From assembly GCA_944323205.1 (NCBI GenBank), contig CALURO010000010.1, forward strand, positions 1 to 64,000: 64,000 bases of DNA, in the 5' to 3' direction. Source of the stretch: an uncultured Mucispirillum sp. (lineage in GTDB: Bacteria > Chrysiogenota > Deferribacteres > Deferribacterales > Mucispirillaceae). The notes below the pieces were generated by a model. That model was given only the letters and a program-made list of their open reading frames with translations, was not told the DNA's origin and ran no database searches. Both the position numbers and the translations under genes were made by a program. Positions 9,268 to 17,746 of the stretch are shown piece by piece (position 1 is the stretch's first letter; each line of letters starts with the position of its first letter).

Positions 9268-9720
9268 ATGAAAAAAATTTCGCTGTTATTAACTACACTT
9301 ATGATTTTCATTTCTTCTTATGCTGCAGCTTCAGAAAAGGACTTTTTCCAAGAATCTATGCGTACAATTTTAGAAACAGGCGGCAAAGTAAAAAATATTA
9401 CAGACATACTTAAACCAAATACAAGGCTGTATATATATAAACAGCTGCCATCTATGAAAGAAACTTTATCTAAAAGTATGCAGACTATTGATAATATTAA
9501 AACTCAGGCTATGGAAGAAATAAGTAATCAGGCTTTATTAACAGTTCTGCAGGATACGGCATCTATCCAGATTTTAACAATTAATATTGCTGAAGAACTA
9601 CTTGAAATATATGAAAATAATGGTGCTATTTCAGAAAGAGATTACAAAAATGTAGTTTCAAAATATGAAAAAGAAGCAAAAAGGCTGCAACGCTCATTAG
9701 AAAAATATAAAAATATGTGA
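9268..9720 (+). CDS. Exported helical protein, paralogue array member 1
   Basis: Not a recognised family. The 150-residue product starts with a signal peptide (residues 1-21, ending SSYAAA) followed by an all-helical mature region of about 130 residues. The C-terminal third reads GAISERDYKNVVSKYEKEAK, which resembles the same region in array members 2-4 (EYKGIVTKYEK, EIKEIAKKYKD, DKENLTKKYAG). Start 9268 is preferred because GAGAG lies eight bases upstream and the signal peptide then begins with MKK. It is probably the first gene of an operon with the next three. Function is unknown; a periplasmic location is inferred. Confidence 0.65.
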   Translation: MKKISLLLTTLMIFISSYAAASEKDFFQESMRTILETGGKVKNITDILKPNTRLYIYKQLPSMKETLSKSMQTIDNIKTQAMEEISNQALLTVLQDTASIQILTINIAEELLEIYENNGAISERDYKNVVSKYEKEAKRLQRSLEKYKNM

Positions 9721-9725
9721 TAAAT

Positions 9726-10322
9726 ATGGACGAAAAAGAATTTAATTTATCTAAACTTATAGCAGAAGCAGGGGCTAAAAATGCAACTGGTGAAATTAAA
9801 AATTTTGCTGATGATTTAGACCTTTTAAGCTCAGGTATTGAAGCACGGTTTGAAGATATTACTGACCAGATAGATAAAGTTGTCCGCATGCTTGATATTA
9901 CAAAATATCAGCTTACAAGAAATGATGTTTTTAGAATGCGTAACACTTTAAAAACATTAGAGCATAACCTGACTATCTTAAAAGCTAATTTCACTGGGTT
10001 TAAAACATATAAAATGCGTGTTTTTATTAACCTTTTAGATAAGCAAAACCGCTTTAAAATAGCTAAAGGATATGAAATTATTAAGCGGTTTGCAGAAAAT
10101 GAAGCTCTTACTTTTCAAGAATATAAAGGCATTGTTACAAAATATGAAAAAATAGACGAAAAACTGGGTGAAGAAATTATGGATTGTCTTTATAACCAGT
10201 TAAGCAAAGAAGAATATAGAATGATTTTAAATAAATATGATGATAAAGAGCAGACAGTGGGCAAACAGTTTATTAAAACAACTATGCTGGTGCTTGCTCT
10301 TGCAGGCAGTATGCAGAAATAA
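9726..10322 (+). CDS. Helical protein without signal peptide, paralogue array member 2
   Basis: A 198-residue, strongly helical protein and the only array member lacking an N-terminal signal or lipobox, so it is probably cytoplasmic. The central segment RVFINLLDKQNRFKIAKGYE followed by EALTFQEYKGIVTKYEKIDE aligns by eye with the mature regions of its neighbours. The C-terminus has a short hydrophobic stretch (MLVLALAGSMQ). It starts four bases after the previous stop, or at a GTG overlapping it, suggesting translational coupling. Function unknown. Confidence 0.6.
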   Translation: MDEKEFNLSKLIAEAGAKNATGEIKNFADDLDLLSSGIEARFEDITDQIDKVVRMLDITKYQLTRNDVFRMRNTLKTLEHNLTILKANFTGFKTYKMRVFINLLDKQNRFKIAKGYEIIKRFAENEALTFQEYKGIVTKYEKIDEKLGEEIMDCLYNQLSKEEYRMILNKYDDKEQTVGKQFIKTTMLVLALAGSMQK

Positions 10323-10338
10323 ATGCAGGCAGATAAAT

Positions 10339-10833
10339 ATGAAAAAGTATGTATATCTTTTCCTTTTTACAGTATTATCTTATAATATTGTTTATGCTGA
10401 TAGTAAAAAAGATTTATTTGATGACTATGGTATATATAGTAAAAAAATAGAAAAGACAATAGTAACTACAAAAAAAGAAGTATATAGAACAATAGATGAA
10501 ATAAAAAAAATGATGCTTAAAAACAATAAAGAAATAGTCAGCGAAAAACTTAATAATATACATATAAAAATACAACAGCTTGATAACTATATTAAAGAAA
10601 GCTGTAAAACATTAAAAACAGAAAATATGAAATCTGCTCTTACATATCCTGTATATGAGCTTTCATTTTACGAAAAAGTTATAAAAGAAACTGCTGAATA
10701 TTACTATAAAAAAGGCTCAATTACAAAAAAGGAAATAAAAGAAATTGCAAAAAAATATAAAGACGAAGAAACAGCTGTTAAAAAGCAGGCGGATATTATA
10801 CGAAATGAGTTTTTAAAAGCTGTTTTTGAGTAA
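10339..10833 (+). CDS. Exported helical protein, paralogue array member 3
   Basis: A 164-residue product whose first 19 residues (MKKYVYLFLFTVLSYNIVYA) form a signal peptide. The remainder is Lys/Glu-rich helix. The segment YELSFYEKVIKETAEYYYKK, then GSITKKEIKEIAKKYKDEE, corresponds to the conserved C-terminal pattern of the array. The ATG at 10339, 16 bases after the previous stop, is chosen because the longer frame starts inside the neighbouring gene. No known domain recognised. Likely periplasmic and co-transcribed with members 1, 2 and 4. Confidence 0.65.
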   Translation: MKKYVYLFLFTVLSYNIVYADSKKDLFDDYGIYSKKIEKTIVTTKKEVYRTIDEIKKMMLKNNKEIVSEKLNNIHIKIQQLDNYIKESCKTLKTENMKSALTYPVYELSFYEKVIKETAEYYYKKGSITKKEIKEIAKKYKDEETAVKKQADIIRNEFLKAVFE

Positions 10834-10859
10834 TATATAATAAATATCAGGAGAAAATA

Positions 10860-11381
10860 ATGAAAAAAATTTTAATGTCATTACTATTAGTATTTATCAC
10901 AGCTGGGTTATGCTTTGCGGCCTCATCAAAAGAAGCTATAACACAAGACCTTAGTGTATATAACAGCGATATTAATCCAAAAATAGTAGATGCACTTGCA
11001 AAAATTGAGCAGGAAATGGTTGAAATTGATAATATATTAGAAGGCAAAAGCAAAAAAGATATAAATACCAGTATGAAAATAGTGGAAAATCAAGTGCAGG
11101 CTATTGAAAAACATATGAAAGAACAGGCATATAAAATCAAAACTTCAGAAGTTAGAAAATACCATGATGCTACACTTGCCTATATTACACTCCGTAATAC
11201 TTTTTTAAAAGAGGTTGTAGATGTTTTTACTAAAAAAGGAAAAGTAGATGAAAAAGATAAAGAAAATTTAACTAAAAAATATGCAGGTAAATTTGATAAA
11301 CTAAATAAAGAAAATGCTGAAGCATTAAAAGTTTTAATGGAAGCTGTACACCCTGCCCCTGCTGCAAACACTGCAAAATAA
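10860..11381 (+). CDS. Exported helical protein, paralogue array member 4
   Basis: A 173-residue protein with a clear signal peptide (residues 1-20, cleavage after CFAA) and an all-helical mature part. TSEVRKYHDATLAYITLRNT (residues about 95-115) is the best-conserved array segment; member 6 has the close match SKEVKRYHKITIKLLKI. The C-terminal GKVDEKDKENLTKKYAGKFD matches members 1-3. The Shine-Dalgarno sequence AGGAGAA is good. A hairpin follows the stop, so this probably ends the first transcript of the cluster. Function unknown. Confidence 0.65.
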   Translation: MKKILMSLLLVFITAGLCFAASSKEAITQDLSVYNSDINPKIVDALAKIEQEMVEIDNILEGKSKKDINTSMKIVENQVQAIEKHMKEQAYKIKTSEVRKYHDATLAYITLRNTFLKEVVDVFTKKGKVDEKDKENLTKKYAGKFDKLNKENAEALKVLMEAVHPAPAANTAK

Positions 11382-11400
11382 TTATAACCATTTAATACTG

Positions 11401-11427
11401 TGGCTTGAATGTTTACAGTTCAAGCCA
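11401..11427 (+). terminator. Hairpin after array member 4
   Basis: A perfect 9-bp stem TGGCTTGAA / TTCAAGCCA with a 9-base loop lies 20 bases after the stop codon. The T-run that follows is weak, so efficient termination is uncertain. It divides the array into two blocks. Confidence 0.5.
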
Positions 11428-11558
11428 TATATGATTTAAAAAAATCAATTTTATAAAACTAATGCAATATAAGTAATATTAGATTTTAATAATATATATT
11501 AAAGAATATTTATAATTAAGATTTAATAAAAACTATTTATTATATAAATGAGGTTACT

Positions 11559-12161
11559 ATGAAGAAAATAGCTGTTGGTGCAATTATTTTATTAATTACT
11601 GTAATCATTATTACTTTAACTATTATTTCAACACCAAAGGAAGAACTCATTATTAATACCAGCAACTCTCAGGAAAATACCAGTGCTGAAGATGCATATT
11701 TAGAGCTAAAAAAATATATTACATCAACTAAAGAATTAAAACAGGATACAGATTACTACATCAACAATGTAAGAGCCGATATTACAGGAACTTTTGATAT
11801 ACTAAACCAGCAGACAGACGAACTGCTTGATATAATATTTGATAATAAAACTACTGATATATCAGAAAAATTAAATGCTGTCAAAAAAGGTGATGCTGAG
11901 CTGGCTGCAAAAATTGATGCAGCAATTAATAAATTTACTACTAATGATTATAAAGCAGCTTTTGCTGCACTAAAAAAATATGTAAACCTGCAAAACCAAA
12001 TGATTTATAAAATTGCAGATATTTATGAAAAAGAAAAAAGTGTAAGTTATGAAGTATTTACTGGTATGCTGCATACTACTCATCAGGATATGAGTCCTCA
12101 GGAAATAGATTATATAAACTTTCTATCAGGTGTAGATTACTATGCTGATAAAGAAAAATAA
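11559..12161 (+). CDS. Membrane-anchored helical protein, paralogue array member 5
   Basis: A 200-residue protein with an N-terminal transmembrane segment (residues 5-27, MKKIAVGAIILLITV then more Ile/Thr) that lacks an obvious cleavage site, so the helical remainder is probably tethered on the outer face of the inner membrane. The mature region has four or five amphipathic helices. Residues about 130-165 (NDYKAAFAALKKYVNLQNQM) resemble the YHDATLAYI region of member 4. It opens the second block of the array after a 177-base gap and overlaps the next gene by 20 bases. Function unknown. Confidence 0.6.
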   Translation: MKKIAVGAIILLITVIIITLTIISTPKEELIINTSNSQENTSAEDAYLELKKYITSTKELKQDTDYYINNVRADITGTFDILNQQTDELLDIIFDNKTTDISEKLNAVKKGDAELAAKIDAAINKFTTNDYKAAFAALKKYVNLQNQMIYKIADIYEKEKSVSYEVFTGMLHTTHQDMSPQEIDYINFLSGVDYYADKEK

Positions 12162-12651
12162 TCCTGCGGTATTTATCATACTTCTAATATTCACTCTTTC
12201 TGCCTGTGCTAAAACAGATAAAGTTATTCTACAGAAAGATATAAGCAGATATTCTGCTATTGAAGAAGAATTAAATGTTAAAATAAAGCTGATTAATACA
12301 CAGATGACTTCATCTATTGCAAAATATAAAAAAACAAAGGATTTTACCCAGTTTGAGCAGGATAATACATTAATTAATGATGAACTTGTAAATCTTTTAA
12401 ACCTTGCAAAAGAAGTAAATATGCATATAGCATCAAAAGAAGTTAAAAGATATCATAAAATAACTATTAAACTTTTAAAAATACAAGCCGAATATGTAAA
12501 AGTTACTATTGAACAGTTTAAAACATTAGGCGAACATGGTAATAATGATGCAAAATCTACTCAGGTTAAATATAACAGTAAAATAAGAGCACTGCAAAAA
12601 CAGCAGGATAAACTTTTAAATGAAATTATAAAAGAAATTAATAAAAAATAA
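12142..12651 (+). CDS. Helical lipoprotein, paralogue array member 6
   Basis: A 169-residue lipoprotein: the lipobox LSAC ends a signal peptide of about 21 residues, so the mature protein is lipidated at Cys. The region SKEVKRYHKITIKLLKIQAE corresponds to TSEVRKYHDATLAYI of member 4, and the C-terminal half is Gln/Lys-rich helix. The start lies inside the end of member 5 and the stop abuts the next reading frame, so the genes are tightly coupled. No family recognised. Confidence 0.65.
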   Translation: MLIKKNNPAVFIILLIFTLSACAKTDKVILQKDISRYSAIEEELNVKIKLINTQMTSSIAKYKKTKDFTQFEQDNTLINDELVNLLNLAKEVNMHIASKEVKRYHKITIKLLKIQAEYVKVTIEQFKTLGEHGNNDAKSTQVKYNSKIRALQKQQDKLLNEIIKEINKK

Positions 12652-12663
12652 ATGGAGCGTTTA

Positions 12664-13164
12664 ATGAAAAAAATACTGCTTTTACTTTTAATAACATTGC
12701 TTACTGCTGCATGCAGTAAAAAATTAAATACTATTGAGCAGGACTACTACACTATTATACATGATATTATACCATTACAGGAAGATTTCGCACAAAAATC
12801 TTCAGAACCTGCATATAAATTAAGAGATGCACTTGAACAGGGAGCAGAATTTGATATTGATAAGACTATATCAGATATTGAAAAAGTGCAGAATGAAACT
12901 AAAAAAAATATTACAGACAAATCTAAAAAAATTAAATCAGATATTGGCAGAAAATATATAGATGTAAAAATAGAATATATAGATACTGTCTGTAATCTTT
13001 CAAAAGATATGCTTAATAACTTTAAAAAACTGCAGGATAAATCTATGAAATCATTTGTAGAAATCCTTGCAAATAGTGTGGCAGCATCTGGTGAGAAAAT
13101 AGATAGTCTTTTAAAAGAAGAAGAAAAACTTTTAGAAGAAATTAAAAATATGGTTGAAAAATAA
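12664..13164 (+). CDS. Helical lipoprotein, paralogue array member 7
   Basis: A 166-residue lipoprotein with signal peptide MKKILLLLLITLLTAAC; the lipobox is TAAC. The mature part is acidic-basic helix; DIGRKYIDVKIEYIDTVCNL lies at the conserved array position. The ATG at 12664 is chosen because GGAG at 12654-12657 is correctly spaced for it and not for the ATG at 12652. No known domain recognised; likely attached to the inner or outer membrane. Confidence 0.65.
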   Translation: MKKILLLLLITLLTAACSKKLNTIEQDYYTIIHDIIPLQEDFAQKSSEPAYKLRDALEQGAEFDIDKTISDIEKVQNETKKNITDKSKKIKSDIGRKYIDVKIEYIDTVCNLSKDMLNNFKKLQDKSMKSFVEILANSVAASGEKIDSLLKEEEKLLEEIKNMVEK

Positions 13165-13168
13165 TAAT

Positions 13169-13708
13169 ATGAGATACTTATATGTTTTTGTCTGTTTTAT
13201 ATTTTTATCTTCATGTGCTGCTAAAAATGACAGCTCTTTTTTACAGCATGAAAACACACGCATAGATACAGTGGCAGAACATGCAGAAACAGATAATAAT
13301 ATTGAAAAATATAAATACCAGTTAGAAGACAAACTCTTTGTAATAAGTAAAAATATTATGGAAGATGAAGCAGAAATTGCAAAAGCACTTTCATATAAAA
13401 GAATGTTAAGGTATATAGGCTATATAAAAAAAGAGCTTGATAAATCATTAGAAATTATTGATGAATATAATGAAAAAAGTGATAATGCAGAATACCGTAA
13501 ACATATAGAATATGTAAAATGCACATATATTGTAACAAAATCATCATATATGTATATGGAATCTGTCATTAAAAGCGAGCAGGAAAACCAGTATATAAAA
13601 TATCTTGATAAATTTAGAGAAAAACTTAGAAATGATACCGCTACAGTTTTCTTAAAAGATATGGAAAAATGCGAAAAAATTAGGAATATCTACACAAAAA
13701 ACAAATAA
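13169..13708 (+). CDS. Helical lipoprotein, paralogue array member 8
   Basis: A 179-residue lipoprotein starting MRYLYVFVCFIFLSSCAAKN, with lipobox LSSC. The mature region includes an acidic linker (residues about 30-48) and then helices. NAEYRKHIEYVKCTYIVTKS sits at the conserved array position but the C-terminal half has diverged most. The start at 13169 is four bases past the previous stop and gives a clean lipoprotein signal; the upstream ATG at 13154 would add five polar residues. Last member of the array; the superoxide reductase gene follows with its own promoter. Confidence 0.6.
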   Translation: MRYLYVFVCFIFLSSCAAKNDSSFLQHENTRIDTVAEHAETDNNIEKYKYQLEDKLFVISKNIMEDEAEIAKALSYKRMLRYIGYIKKELDKSLEIIDEYNEKSDNAEYRKHIEYVKCTYIVTKSSYMYMESVIKSEQENQYIKYLDKFREKLRNDTATVFLKDMEKCEKIRNIYTKNK

Positions 13709-13724
13709 TTTGTATATAAAATAC

Positions 13725-13753
13725 TTGCATAAATAAGATAAAATTGGTATAAT
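13725..13753 (+). promoter_or_regulatory. Sigma70-like promoter of the superoxide reductase gene
   Basis: TTGCAT (13725-13730), an exact 17-base spacer, and a consensus TATAAT (13748-13753). The strong ribosome site GGGAGGA follows at 13773-13779, four bases before the ATG. Confidence 0.7.
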
Positions 13754-13783
13754 TTAAGCATAAATTTAAAACGGGAGGATAAT

Positions 13784-14155
13784 ATGCCTATATCTAATTC
13801 TATAAAAACAGCTGATTTTAAAGCGGAAAAACATGTGCCAACAATCAAAATAGTTAATCGTGACGGCGATACTGCATATATTGAAGTATCTGTTGGCTCT
13901 GAAATAGCTCACCCTAACACTACTGAGCATTTTATTGCTTATATTGACTTATACTATAAAGGTGAAGCTGCTATCCAGCATATCGGCAGAGCTGAGTTTT
14001 TATCTCATGGCGAATCTGCAAAAGGTGCAAACCAAGGCCCACTTTATACTGAGCCTGTTGCATTATTTAAATGCAAACTTACTGCCCCTGGCGTGCTTCA
14101 TGCTGTCAGCTACTGCAATATCCATGGCTTATGGGAATCTGAATTAGCTATATAA
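13784..14155 (+). CDS. Superoxide reductase, class II (neelaredoxin / desulfoferrodoxin-like)
   Basis: Reduces superoxide to hydrogen peroxide without making oxygen, a defence typical of anaerobes; it acts in the cytoplasm with rubredoxin-type donors. The 123-residue protein is the one-domain form with only the catalytic iron centre. The visible ligands are H17, H43, H49, C111 and H114 (CNIH motif), with the family's E15-K16 pair just before H17. The N-terminal desulforedoxin Cys4 domain of class I enzymes is absent. It is monocistronic, with its own promoter and terminator. Confidence 0.93.
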   Translation: MPISNSIKTADFKAEKHVPTIKIVNRDGDTAYIEVSVGSEIAHPNTTEHFIAYIDLYYKGEAAIQHIGRAEFLSHGESAKGANQGPLYTEPVALFKCKLTAPGVLHAVSYCNIHGLWESELAI

Positions 14156-14196
14156 TTAAAAAAACAAATTTACAGGCTTTATATAAGCCATTTTTT

Positions 14197-14217
14197 GGAG
14201 AGGTATTAAACCTCTCC
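14197..14217 (+). terminator. Intrinsic terminator of the superoxide reductase gene
   Basis: 7-bp stem GGAGAGG / CCTCTCC with a 7-base loop, followed by TTATTATTTT. It lies 42 bases after the stop. Confidence 0.8.
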
Positions 14218-14281
14218 TTATTATTTTAATCACAGATGTATTGTTCTAAAAATAACCGATTCCTGTTATAAACTAATAATT

Positions 14282-14497
14282 TTATTTATTTTTCATAAAT
14301 TGATTCATAAGATTATGAATTACATCTTCATCTATTGCTAATGTGCTTGTTTCCTGTCTTTCATCAGAGCCATCATAAGAAAGCCAGTTAAAACTGTATG
14401 TTATTGCCCATTTACCATCACATATTAGTATTTTAGAGTGTGTATTTGAATTACTATGGACATGCAGGTTTTTATATTTTTTCACAGGCTCCAGCAC
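14282..14497 (-). pseudogene. Fragment of a phospholipase D-like protein
   Basis: The 71-residue frame holds one half of a PLD active site: HSKILICDGKW (the H-x-K-x4-D motif) followed by YSFNWLSYDGSDERQE, as in C-terminal PLD domains of bacterial nucleases and defence proteins. Full proteins have at least two such motifs over 170 or more residues, so this is a remnant. The 5' end of the frame coincides with a family 2 repeat end (GAGCCTGTGAAAAAA, near 14478-14492), suggesting the gene was cut by that element. It sits downstream of the type I hsdR gene, so it may be a lost member of the island. Confidence 0.55.
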
Positions 14498-14549
14498 ATA
14501 TTTATAATACCTTAATAATATTACAGCATTGTTTCTTGTATATTATCAA

Positions 14550-17500
14550 TCATGCCACCCAGTTATAGCCTGCCATAGCCTGCTCTATTATATGGTTAAA
14601 AATAACATTAGTTTTATCATTAAAAATATCTTTTTCATAACATTCAGGAAGAGACATATCAAGCACTGTAACTATATTATTTCTTACTTTTTCTTTTGGC
14701 TGTGGGTCATTATACCAGCCAACAATAAATAGTTCTTTTTTCTTTTCTGTTAAAGTTTCATATAATTTTTTGGCTGCAAGTTTTACTTTTTTATTTTCTT
14801 CTTTAGTTAATCCATCTTTTTTTAGCAAATCAAAAATCTCTAATTCTTCTTCTGTCAGCTCTTCTTTTATATGCCTTTCTTCTTCAGCTTTTAATTCTTC
14901 CATAAATTTGATTAATCTTTCATAAAATTCATCATTTAATGAGCCACCTGCATTATATTCTTCAATAATTAAGCGAAATCTTTCTGCAAAACTGCCCCTT
15001 GTGCTGTTTCTTTCAAGCATAATGCGTAATTTTTCTTCTATATATTCCCTTAAATTAGCGATTGCCATATTTTTATATTCTGCCTGTTTAAAATTTGCCT
15101 TTAATTCTTCTATATTTATTTTAGAAAGGTTCAACTCTTTTCCATTCTCATTAATAGTATATGTTTTTGCATCATTAGATGTAACTATACTTTCATCAAG
15201 CAGGGCATTTATTTTCTGCTGAGCAGCTTCCAATTTTTCTGGTCTTATTTTGCCTTCAATTATACCCTGCAGATAAAGTATTGCATCTTTATAAACTGGG
15301 TTAAACTCCATTTTAAATATATCTGGTTTTAATGATTCATAAAGATGAGCAACTGTATTTGCATGGACTTTATATTCATTTTTTACTTCATCATTACTTA
15401 AAATAATATTTGCAAAATCTTCAAATAAGGAAAGATTTTTAAATGTATCTTCATCTGTAATAACCCTAGATAAATCTATCCCTTGATTTAAGCAAAATGA
15501 TTTTGTCATCTCTATGGCTTCTTTTAGCTGTTCAAAAAGAAGTGCAATATCTCTAACAGGCATATTCCCTGAATTATCTGCAGCATAATCTATAAGTGCT
15601 TTTTGCAGATATCTAAATACATTAATATAATCAACTATTATACCACATTCTTTATTTGGAAATACTCTGTTTGCTCGTGCTATTGTCTGCATAAGGGTAT
15701 GACCTTTCATTGGTTTATCAAGATATAAAGTAGAAACAGATGGAGCATCAAACCCTGTAAGCCACATAGCACATACGAATACAAGCTGTAAAGGGTGTTT
15801 TGGGTCTTTAAAATTATCTTCAATATCTTTACCGTTTTCATCTATTTTATTCATTCTTGCTCGGTGTGGCTCAATGGCTAAGTTTTCTTTATTAAACCTT
15901 TCTTTCTCGTCAGCATCTTCACTAATCACAACAGCCATTTCTATTTTCTTAATATAGTCTCTGATTGCTTTTAACTCATTTCTTTTATTTTCATCTTTTG
16001 TTTTATTTATTTGATTATTTAAATCTTTTATTTCTTCCTGGAAATACTTATTTACTTTTTCATACATTCTAACTGCTGTAAATTTATCAACAGATATTAC
16101 CATACCTTTCCCTAAAAACCCTCTGCGTGGGAAATGATATGCAATATGTTTTGCAACTGCATCAAGCCTGTCATCTCTTTTTATAACTTCCAGCACTTTT
16201 GAATATTTATTTTCAAGCTTTCTCTGCTCTGCATCTGTTAAGTTTTCATCTTCTATAATTTCTACAAAATCACTGTCAAAATAATCATTTTGTAGTTCTA
16301 CTTCTGGCACTCTTTTTATATAGTAAAGCGGAACTGTTGCATTATCTTTTATAGATTCAGCAAAATTATATTCACTTACATAATCACCAAACCAAGCATT
16401 AGTAAGTCTTTTACTTCCTAAAAGTGGTGTTCCTGTAAATGCTATATATTGGGCATTTGGCAGCCCTTTTCGCATATTTTCTGCTAAATCTTTATACTGT
16501 GTTCTATGTGCCTCATCTACAATAACTATAATATCATCTCTTTCTGAAAGAATAGGAAAATCTTTACCTTTATCGTAGCGGAATTTATGTATAAGTGTAA
16601 AAATAACTGCTTTATTAGTTTTTAATGCTTCCCTTAATTCTTTACTGTTTGCAGGCTGCACCTTCTCTTTATCTGATATAAACTCTGTCCGTAAAAAGTT
16701 TTTATATATCTGCCTGTCTAAATCATCTCTATCTGTAACTATTAAAAAGGTATAATTGCCTGCTAGTTTATGTTTTATTTTTCTAGCAAACATCACCATA
16801 GAATAGCTTTTGCCACTGCCTTGTGTATGCCAGAAAACACCAAGTTTTCCATGCAGTTTATCTCTATTAATAAAAGCATTATAAGCATTATTAACACCTA
16901 AAAACTGGTGGTTTTTAGCAAGTATTTTTTTTGTTTTACTTTCAAATAAAATAAAGTTTTCTATATAATCAAGCAGTGTTTCTGGTTTACATAAACCTTT
17001 TAAAAAATATTCAAGGCTTATAGCATTTTCTTTTATGCTTTTTCTATCTGGATTTTCTTTTTCGCTTTCAATTTTAAGCCATTCAAAAAAATGTTCATAT
17101 CCTGCCATAAAACTGCCAAGCCTTGTTTCAAGCCCATTAGAAAGCACACATATTTGATTAAAGTTAAAAAGGTTTGGTATATCTCTAAGGTAATCTTTTA
17201 AATTTTTATCATAAGCATTTTTTATTATTATATTAGAATTTTTAAGCTCAATAAATACAAGTGGAAGTCCATTTATAAATATTATTAAATCAGGTCTTCG
17301 CCAATACATTCCACCGTCTATCCACATTTGAGATGCTACAGTAAAATTATTATTTTCAATATTATTAAAATCTATAAGCATTAAGCGGTTATTTTCTGTT
17401 TTATCATCTTTTTTATATTCTACATTTATACCATAGCGTATTTTCTGGTAGTTTTCATAGTTGATTTGCATTAAATCAGTAAACTTATTTATTTTACTAA

Positions 17501-17732
17501 GTTCTTGAACATTTTCTTTTATAATATCTTCTGGTATCTCTGGGTTTATTCTGCATAGGCTGTTATATAAAATATCTTTTAATACTACCTGCCTTTTATT
17601 TTCCCGCCCTGTATTATCATTAGTATCTTCTTTTTTAGTAGTAAAGCAGTTAAGCACATTATAATTATATGCTTCTTTTAAAAGTTTAATTGCTGCCTGC
17701 TCTATCATATCTTCACTAATAATATTTGGCAT
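14550..17732 (-). CDS. hsdR: Type I restriction enzyme R subunit (locus 1)
   Basis: The motor and nuclease subunit of a type I R-M complex; it translocates and cuts unmethylated DNA. The 1060-residue protein has the RecB-like nuclease motif RPDLIIFINGLPLVFIELKN (residues about 145-165), Walker A TQGSGKS near 304, DEAH box (DEAHRTQY) near 407 and FTGTPL after it. Later SF2 motifs (DKPMKGHTLMQTIARANR) and a helical C-terminal domain that docks on HsdM follow. It is the last gene of the leftward operon hsdM - unknown - hsdS - PIN - hsdR. The frame is intact. Confidence 0.95.
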   Translation of the reverse strand: MPNIISEDMIEQAAIKLLKEAYNYNVLNCFTTKKEDTNDNTGRENKRQVVLKDILYNSLCRINPEIPEDIIKENVQELSKINKFTDLMQINYENYQKIRYGINVEYKKDDKTENNRLMLIDFNNIENNNFTVASQMWIDGGMYWRRPDLIIFINGLPLVFIELKNSNIIIKNAYDKNLKDYLRDIPNLFNFNQICVLSNGLETRLGSFMAGYEHFFEWLKIESEKENPDRKSIKENAISLEYFLKGLCKPETLLDYIENFILFESKTKKILAKNHQFLGVNNAYNAFINRDKLHGKLGVFWHTQGSGKSYSMVMFARKIKHKLAGNYTFLIVTDRDDLDRQIYKNFLRTEFISDKEKVQPANSKELREALKTNKAVIFTLIHKFRYDKGKDFPILSERDDIIVIVDEAHRTQYKDLAENMRKGLPNAQYIAFTGTPLLGSKRLTNAWFGDYVSEYNFAESIKDNATVPLYYIKRVPEVELQNDYFDSDFVEIIEDENLTDAEQRKLENKYSKVLEVIKRDDRLDAVAKHIAYHFPRRGFLGKGMVISVDKFTAVRMYEKVNKYFQEEIKDLNNQINKTKDENKRNELKAIRDYIKKIEMAVVISEDADEKERFNKENLAIEPHRARMNKIDENGKDIEDNFKDPKHPLQLVFVCAMWLTGFDAPSVSTLYLDKPMKGHTLMQTIARANRVFPNKECGIIVDYINVFRYLQKALIDYAADNSGNMPVRDIALLFEQLKEAIEMTKSFCLNQGIDLSRVITDEDTFKNLSLFEDFANIILSNDEVKNEYKVHANTVAHLYESLKPDIFKMEFNPVYKDAILYLQGIIEGKIRPEKLEAAQQKINALLDESIVTSNDAKTYTINENGKELNLSKINIEELKANFKQAEYKNMAIANLREYIEEKLRIMLERNSTRGSFAERFRLIIEEYNAGGSLNDEFYERLIKFMEELKAEEERHIKEELTEEELEIFDLLKKDGLTKEENKKVKLAAKKLYETLTEKKKELFIVGWYNDPQPKEKVRNNIVTVLDMSLPECYEKDIFNDKTNVIFNHIIEQAMAGYNWVA

Positions 17733-17746
17733 AAATCACCTGTAAA

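Noticed and set aside
14529..14732. 67-residue plus-strand frame at the end of hsdR
   Set aside because: It is antisense to the HsdR C-terminus and has no ribosome site.
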